A stretch of DNA of 9,099 nt from Deltaproteobacteria bacterium (lineage in GTDB: Bacteria; Desulfobacterota; Binatia; Binatales; Binataceae), in NCBI GenBank assembly GCA_021786815.1, contig JAJYMR010000181.1:1-9099 (forward strand). The letters are read 5' to 3'. Shown here one piece after another: positions 6,301-9,099 of this stretch; position 1 is the stretch's first letter, and each line of letters begins with the position of its first letter. The position numbers and the translations under genes were made by a program. The notes below the pieces were generated by a model. It ran no database searches, was not told where the DNA came from, and worked only from the letters and a program-made list of their open reading frames with translations.

Positions 6301-8417
6301 TCGGCAAGCCACGCGGGCGACGTCACACAGGCGACGCGCAGGAGGTGGATGACCCGCTTGAAGATGGCCCGGTCGCGGGCGAGCAGCTCCGCCTCGTGCC
6401 GCGTCAGGAATTCGGACGCCGACGGTGCTTTCAGCAGCGACACCAGCGTATCGTCGCGAAACTGGGCGGGCACGTCGGCCTGTGCGATGGCCGCGCTGAA
6501 CAGCCGGTCCGCTGCGGGTGCGTCGCGGTCGACCAGTTCGGCAACCCACTTCCGGTACGAGCGGCGCACCGCAGGATGCGGCCCTATCGCTGACGACAGT
6601 GCCTTGAAGGCCGTCTCATCCGTGAGGTGCTGTTCCTCGATCCATTGCAGGATGGCCCAGTCCTCGAGGACGTCGTGCGCCGTGGCTACGAGCAAAGCAT
6701 TGGTATCGGGCGAAACAACGAGGGAGTCCTGTTTGAGGAGGGCGATTGCTGCGGCATTGAGTCCCGTCGCTGGCACGTAATCCGACAGGGCACGAGCCCT
6801 GCGCACCGCCAGCTCCTGTAAAGCCACTTCGCGCAGGCGCGGCATGCCGTCGGCCGGATTCTGGTCCGCGCGCACGATCTGCCGCCAGAAGACGGCGCGG
6901 AAATCGCGCTCATTCTCCGGAAGCGGACGTCCCGCATCCCACGGAATCTGCAATGCCTTGTCGATGAAGTACGGGTTGCGCAGGATCTCACGCAGGGCGG
7001 GGTTGGCGAGCGGCACTGCCAGCGACGGAAAGGCGGCCTGGACCTCCTGCAATTCGATATCGTCAAGCGGCGGAACTTCGATGACCGCGTGATCAATCCC
7101 CGCGGCCTGGAGAAAGCTGGCCTGCACCTGCTCCACGGAATAATCGCGGCAGGTCATGAGGATACCGAGGCCGGCGTCGCCCTGGGCGAGCGTCATGAGG
7201 TCGCTGAACGCGTCGCGCGTCGGTTTTTCGAGCAGGCGTTCGACGCTCTCGATCACGAGGACCTTGCGGCCCTGCGCGCCGAGGATGGCCTGAAGCTCGG
7301 TGGCTCGCGCCGGAATCTGGCTGTTGTGGAGTGTTTCGTCGATGTGAGGGACGGCGAATTCCTCCACCCGGAACCCGAAGGCGAAGAATTCGCGGGAGAG
7401 AAAGGCCACCGCTTCCTTCCCGATGACGGATTTTCCGCTGCCGGCTGGCCCCGTTATCAGGACGACTTGCTTCGCCTCGATGGCCGCAAGCACCTTTTGG
7501 ACGATGCCGGGACGCCGCAGATGGAAGGCCGGTCCGATCGTGGTGCGGATCTTCCGCAGCACAAAATCAGTGTGGTTATTCAGTGCCGTCAGAACGCGCT
7601 GCTCGTTCGCGCCCACCTCGCCGTACGCCTGGACGAGAGCGGCTGGAAGGTCGGAGCGTTTCAGGCTCCGCGCGCCCGGCCCGGCCTCGCTCGCGAAGGT
7701 CAGAAGGGCGTCCCACGCGGCCGTCGCGCTCACGACAGGATCCGGATCGGTTGACTTGAGGGCGAGCAGCGTCTTGACGTTCGCCTCGGTCTGGCGCGTG
7801 GAGGTATGCAGGTCGAGGCTCAGAACGTGCAGCACGCGCAGGAAGGGCCACAGTGCTTTGGCGGTGACGAGCGTCCCTTCCAGTGTGCTGACGATCTCGC
7901 AAAGCTCGTTGCACTGATGGACGGACTTCTTCGAGATAAAACCGTCGAGGGACAGCCGTCTTTCGAACTCCTCGCCGTCGGCCGCGCCTCTGGCGCAGTC
8001 GAGCAACCCGACAAAATTCTCGAGGAGCGTGTTCGTGCCGCGTAGCGTCACGAGGACAAAGCGGTCGTGCTGGGGATTGAAGGCGCCGGCCTCCTTGAAA
8101 TCCTTCCAAAAGTCGCCAATGGCCTTCTTGCATTCGTCGTCGGCGGCACTGATGGTGAAGCTGCGTTTCACCTGCCCGACGAGCCGCGCAATCGCCGCGC
8201 CTGCGCGCGCGCAGACGACGAGGACGTCGTCCGTATTGAAGCCGAGATGCTCGGTCTGGAAATGGACTTCGGTGACGCCGGTATCGGTCAGGATCGGCGG
8301 GATGCTGCGGACGAGCAGCTGCGCTAGCCAGTACGCCGCGACGTGTTGCTCGAAGAACACGCCCTCGCCGCCGGTGGAGATCGGACTTGATACTCGCTTC
8401 TGGCTTGGGCCATCCAT
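3339..8417 (-). CDS. Avs-like STAND NTPase with N-terminal PD-(D/E)XK nuclease-like domain (1692 aa)
   Basis: Candidate anti-phage sensor-effector acting in the cytoplasm. Numbered from the ATG at 8417: residues 15-90 hold a nuclease-like pattern (TGGEG at 15-19, E23, D63-D64-V, then GQVK at 81-84), as in Cap4/DUF4297 and related PD-(D/E)XK nucleases. The NTPase core follows: Walker A GPAGSGKS (323-330), Walker B KVLVIES (385-391) with Glu390 where Asp is usual, sensor-like TCRD (422-425), and winged-helix motif HDVLEDWA (581-588). Residues ~600-1692 lack a recognisable signature. They are mostly helical, with HEAT/TPR-like stretches such as DEVRWYATWGI and a Trp-rich segment around 1524-1572. 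In Avs proteins this C-terminal part senses a phage protein and activates the nuclease by oligomerisation; here that is inference from architecture. The frame is open to a GTG at 8525. I prefer the ATG because GGTGA lies 5 bp before it and the preceding 36 codons are AT-rich and coding-poor. High GC throughout, with no frameshift seen. Confidence 0.88.
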   Translation of the reverse strand: MDGPSQKRVSSPISTGGEGVFFEQHVAAYWLAQLLVRSIPPILTDTGVTEVHFQTEHLGFNTDDVLVVCARAGAAIARLVGQVKRSFTISAADDECKKAIGDFWKDFKEAGAFNPQHDRFVLVTLRGTNTLLENFVGLLDCARGAADGEEFERRLSLDGFISKKSVHQCNELCEIVSTLEGTLVTAKALWPFLRVLHVLSLDLHTSTRQTEANVKTLLALKSTDPDPVVSATAAWDALLTFASEAGPGARSLKRSDLPAALVQAYGEVGANEQRVLTALNNHTDFVLRKIRTTIGPAFHLRRPGIVQKVLAAIEAKQVVLITGPAGSGKSVIGKEAVAFLSREFFAFGFRVEEFAVPHIDETLHNSQIPARATELQAILGAQGRKVLVIESVERLLEKPTRDAFSDLMTLAQGDAGLGILMTCRDYSVEQVQASFLQAAGIDHAVIEVPPLDDIELQEVQAAFPSLAVPLANPALREILRNPYFIDKALQIPWDAGRPLPENERDFRAVFWRQIVRADQNPADGMPRLREVALQELAVRRARALSDYVPATGLNAAAIALLKQDSLVVSPDTNALLVATAHDVLEDWAILQWIEEQHLTDETAFKALSSAIGPHPAVRRSYRKWVAELVDRDAPAADRLFSAAIAQADVPAQFRDDTLVSLLKAPSASEFLTRHEAELLARDRAIFKRVIHLLRVACVTSPAWLADVRGHSSILSVPDGAVWATVVGLVHRNIGRFGPEDAPLLLALIEDAVRGVSWWAPDIDGPEHVSGIAHWLLPRFDHYRGGDARKRILKVIAKIPKADPARFEAVLRGQIREERHRDPVAEDFRDILLAGLDGAPASRDLPDLLISVALDTFLATEEYLREEPYGRSSIDVDLYFGIKENLRHDFSPASAFRGPWINLLTHHPRKGLEFLIQVFNHSAEWYAHPRLGGRLEPAWEVELTFEGGTTRKQWVNPRLWGLYRGMAVGPYVLQSLLTAFEKWLLDYAKSHPEGLDAVLLEILRRSDSAALAAVVASVATAHPHRSGEALLVLLSVQDYIEIDRSRMADERQTSSLTGLFPSLRAENKIYEEEREKSNALPHRKHDLEAAIANLQLGSLAPRVHAIIDRYIAALPAPDKRNKRDLTWQLALHRMDFRQYDVADTQPAADETSARDGEAPPKNYIRLEPKPPAPELQQLIDESTKRLGEMNARLGVYMWGLQTFQREAGSADPAWWREKLASAKGMDRTAEHPDNSRNAPGFVAAVCVRDHWDEMLPEEKEWCIDVICSEISRHADQWGTIDRVQRFSMLADRPCAFVVPLLLSKTLTETQTPRVRQAFIAAVTHPIDEVRWYATWGIDNKFWAANPALALRAVNAIATEAALADRNWNAEKKRYDKRRTPDSISAAAAEDVRQRFWIEGEIAADAHVRFDITEIFGAEANAKVLAILGQVPNEPLAVAAHRRASEDLVECWNREHDRSPDRRDRNFHREQAISDRIQQFAMRASDADAEQVLQPMLDAVDRHPREVHNVIQGFTTSEDSNPNTPHYWFLWNLFAEQVKRAKWLAHLNREHPHGSEVLSTIFLTAWWKGNVRHWRSLEDYAHNVDALFDALPPVWIVLDSYVRFLYHIGERSMPAAFVRIANAIRRGNPADMLRESNTVFMLEVLLQRHVYARPLELKRDPALREAILYVLDVLVESGSSAAFRMRDDFVTPAA

Positions 8418-8422
8418 GCAAT

Positions 8423-8427
8423 TCACC
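8423..8427 (-). promoter_or_regulatory. Ribosome-binding site deciding the STAND gene start
   Basis: On the minus strand GGTGA sits 5 bases before the ATG at 8417. The alternative GTG at 8525 has no comparable sequence upstream. A TAAAAT (8432-8437 on the minus strand) resembles a -10 box just before it, but no -35 element is found at 16-18 bp, so I do not call a promoter. Confidence 0.55.
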
Positions 8428-8508
8428 AAAAATTTTATTGTTTCGCCAGTCGGGGAAAGCCGTCCAAAGCCTAGCGCGATGAAGACCTCGTGCGAGCGAT
8501 TGCACAAC

Positions 8509-8757
8509 CTATCGGATGATTCCACGGATCAGGCAGAGTAGCAAGAACGATTGATTTCTCATTGATTTGGCGGTGCTACTACTGGGAGCCTGGTCTGGGT
8601 CGATTGCTCGCGTTCGTCTGATCGTAAGGTAGACGTTCACTAACTCCCTGACATCAACGTCTGCTAACCACCAAATTGTGTTGAAAAACTCCTTTCTGTA
8701 TGCGTGCAACTCCTCTGGCCAAAAATTTGGCCTCGTAGGAAGCCCTAAGATCGACAA
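8509..8757 (-). CDS. Doubtful small ORF or 5'-truncated gene remnant upstream of the STAND gene
   Basis: I do not recognise this product. The only common start is a TTG without a ribosome-binding site, but the frame remains open back to 8832. The extra residues (KNSDGHRYGSHWGVFTPLP and onward) look as protein-like as the rest, while no ATG, GTG or TTG precedes them before a TGA at 8833-8835. That pattern suggests a gene that has lost its 5' end, or a start or frameshift I cannot see. The middle part (FWPEELHAYRKEF, IWWLADVDVRELVNVYL) looks like a folded, amphipathic helical protein; the C-terminus is Ser-rich, then hydrophobic. Codon usage is AT-richer than in the STAND gene. Its stop overlaps the alternative GTG of the STAND gene by 17 bases and lies 91 bp before the preferred ATG. 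It could be an upstream partner gene, a relic, or chance. Confidence 0.3.
   Translation of the reverse strand: MSILGLPTRPNFWPEELHAYRKEFFNTIWWLADVDVRELVNVYLTIRRTRAIDPDQAPSSSTAKSMRNQSFLLLCLIRGIIR
8717..8732. repeat. AT-centred palindrome in the region upstream of the STAND gene
   Basis: GGCCAAA and TTTGGCC are perfect reverse complements separated by AA, giving a 16-bp near-palindrome. It lies inside the doubtful small ORF, about 300 bp upstream of the STAND start. The shape suits a dimeric regulator's operator, but no promoter is seen beside it. Confidence 0.35.
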
Positions 8758-8920
8758 TCGTTCTATGGGTAATGGGGTGAAGACCCCCCAATGAGATCCA
8801 TATCGGTGCCCATCGGAGTTTTTAAACAGAATTCACCAGTTACCTGCCTTTCACTGGCTGGTTGTCTAACGTCAGCAAAGCCCGAACTCCGGTAGTTCGT
8901 GGTGCCATCACCGAACGTCA

Positions 8921-8977
8921 GCTTCTGGGTCGATATTACTCCTCCCCAAGATGCACAGGAAGGACCGCTTCCGCTGC
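8921..8977 (+). repeat. Dispersed intergenic repeat, copy B
   Basis: This is the partner of 3079-3134 in the same orientation, with the 19-base core at 8959-8977. It lies in the non-coding stretch 8833-9005 between the small ORF and the gene entering from the right edge. That stretch also has a small hairpin (CGAACT 8883-8888 with AGTTCG 8894-8899, 5-base loop) and a 9-bp direct repeat AACGTCAGC at 8868-8876 and 8914-8922. I see no gene in it. Confidence 0.6.
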
Positions 8978-9005
8978 ATCTCCGCCCATTCGTCGGCCAA
9001 TAAAC

Positions 9006-9099
9006 TTACTGAGGGCTGAGGATTTCGCCCAGCAGGTTCATCAGGTGCGTTGCTCGGTCCTCTGTTTGGACGTGGACCAGGCCGCTCACATTTATTCCG
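9006..9099 (-). CDS. 3' end of an unrecognised gene entering from the right edge
   Basis: The last 30 codons and a TAA stop at 9006-9008 are visible; the rest lies outside the window. The residues run from GINVSGLVHVQ through TEDRATHLMNLLGEILSPQ, ending in a plausible amphipathic C-terminal helix (RATHLMNLLGEIL). Codons are GC-rich and consistent with real coding sequence, and no other frame here reads as well. I cannot name the family from 30 residues. It points the same way as the other genes, but about 590 bp separate its stop from the preferred STAND start, so a shared transcript is uncertain. Confidence 0.4.
   Translation of the reverse strand, partial: GINVSGLVHVQTEDRATHLMNLLGEILSPQ

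Noticed and set aside
3987..6593. Two long plus-strand open frames (452 and 414 codons) opposite the STAND gene
   Set aside because: They lie entirely antisense to a gene with clear motifs in every region. Their residues are rich in Arg, Gly and Ala without motifs, as expected for the antisense of high-GC coding sequence.
7576..8505. Minus-strand 309-codon frame over the nuclease-like domain
   Set aside because: It is a low-complexity Arg-rich shadow. The nuclease and P-loop motifs are in the other frame.
8418..8525. 36-codon N-terminal extension of the STAND protein from a GTG at 8525
   Set aside because: The GTG has no ribosome-binding site and the segment is AT-rich near its end and not protein-like. 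The ATG at 8417 has GGTGA at the right spacing. A conserved extension in homologues would reverse this.
8550..8568. Direct repeat ATTGATTT spaced by 11 bp
   Set aside because: Only two copies and no adjacent promoter; it is better explained by the codons of the small ORF.
1..9099. tRNA, rRNA, CRISPR array, complete insertion sequence or integrase
   Set aside because: Looked for on both strands; no cloverleaf signature, regularly spaced repeats, transposase motif or terminal inverted repeats were found.

Overview
The window is a GC-rich, mosaic stretch of bacterial DNA. All convincing genes run on the minus strand. The base composition and the long antisense open frames suggest a high-GC proteobacterium. 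An alphaproteobacterium is my guess from the style of the intergenic repeats, but no rRNA, tRNA or housekeeping gene confirms it. The content (one very large NTPase, one large helicase, small orphan ORFs, a diverged intergenic repeat and uneven GC) looks like an accessory or defence-island segment rather than core chromosome.

Layout in the direction of transcription (right to left): the 3' end of an unrecognised gene (9006-9099); a short spacer carrying one copy of a ~56-bp repeat (8921-8977); a doubtful small ORF (8509-8757, open back to 8832); a giant gene (3339-8417, 1692 aa); a 364-bp gap holding the second, same-direction repeat copy (3079-3134); an 899-aa superfamily 1 helicase (275-2974); and, 20 bp beyond it, a 75-aa hypothetical ORF (27-254) containing a run of eight C.

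The giant protein has an N-terminal PD-(D/E)XK-type nuclease-like region (D63/D64 ... Q82-V-K84), a STAND/AAA-type P-loop NTPase core (Walker A 323-330, arginine-bearing sensor motif, winged-helix motif HDVLEDWA), and about 1100 C-terminal residues without a recognisable signature. That is the architecture of Avs-type (antiviral STAND) anti-phage proteins with a Cap4/DUF4297-like effector. The helicase carries all the canonical SF1 motifs in its C-terminal 400 residues, behind a ~500-residue N-terminal region I cannot assign.

Whether the two large genes act together is open. They share orientation, but the gap between them contains a repeat whose partner copy lies on the far side of the giant gene. 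This is equally consistent with two independent defence genes, the giant gene being one cassette. The best candidate for something undescribed is the giant protein's C-terminal region, followed by the helicase's N-terminal half.
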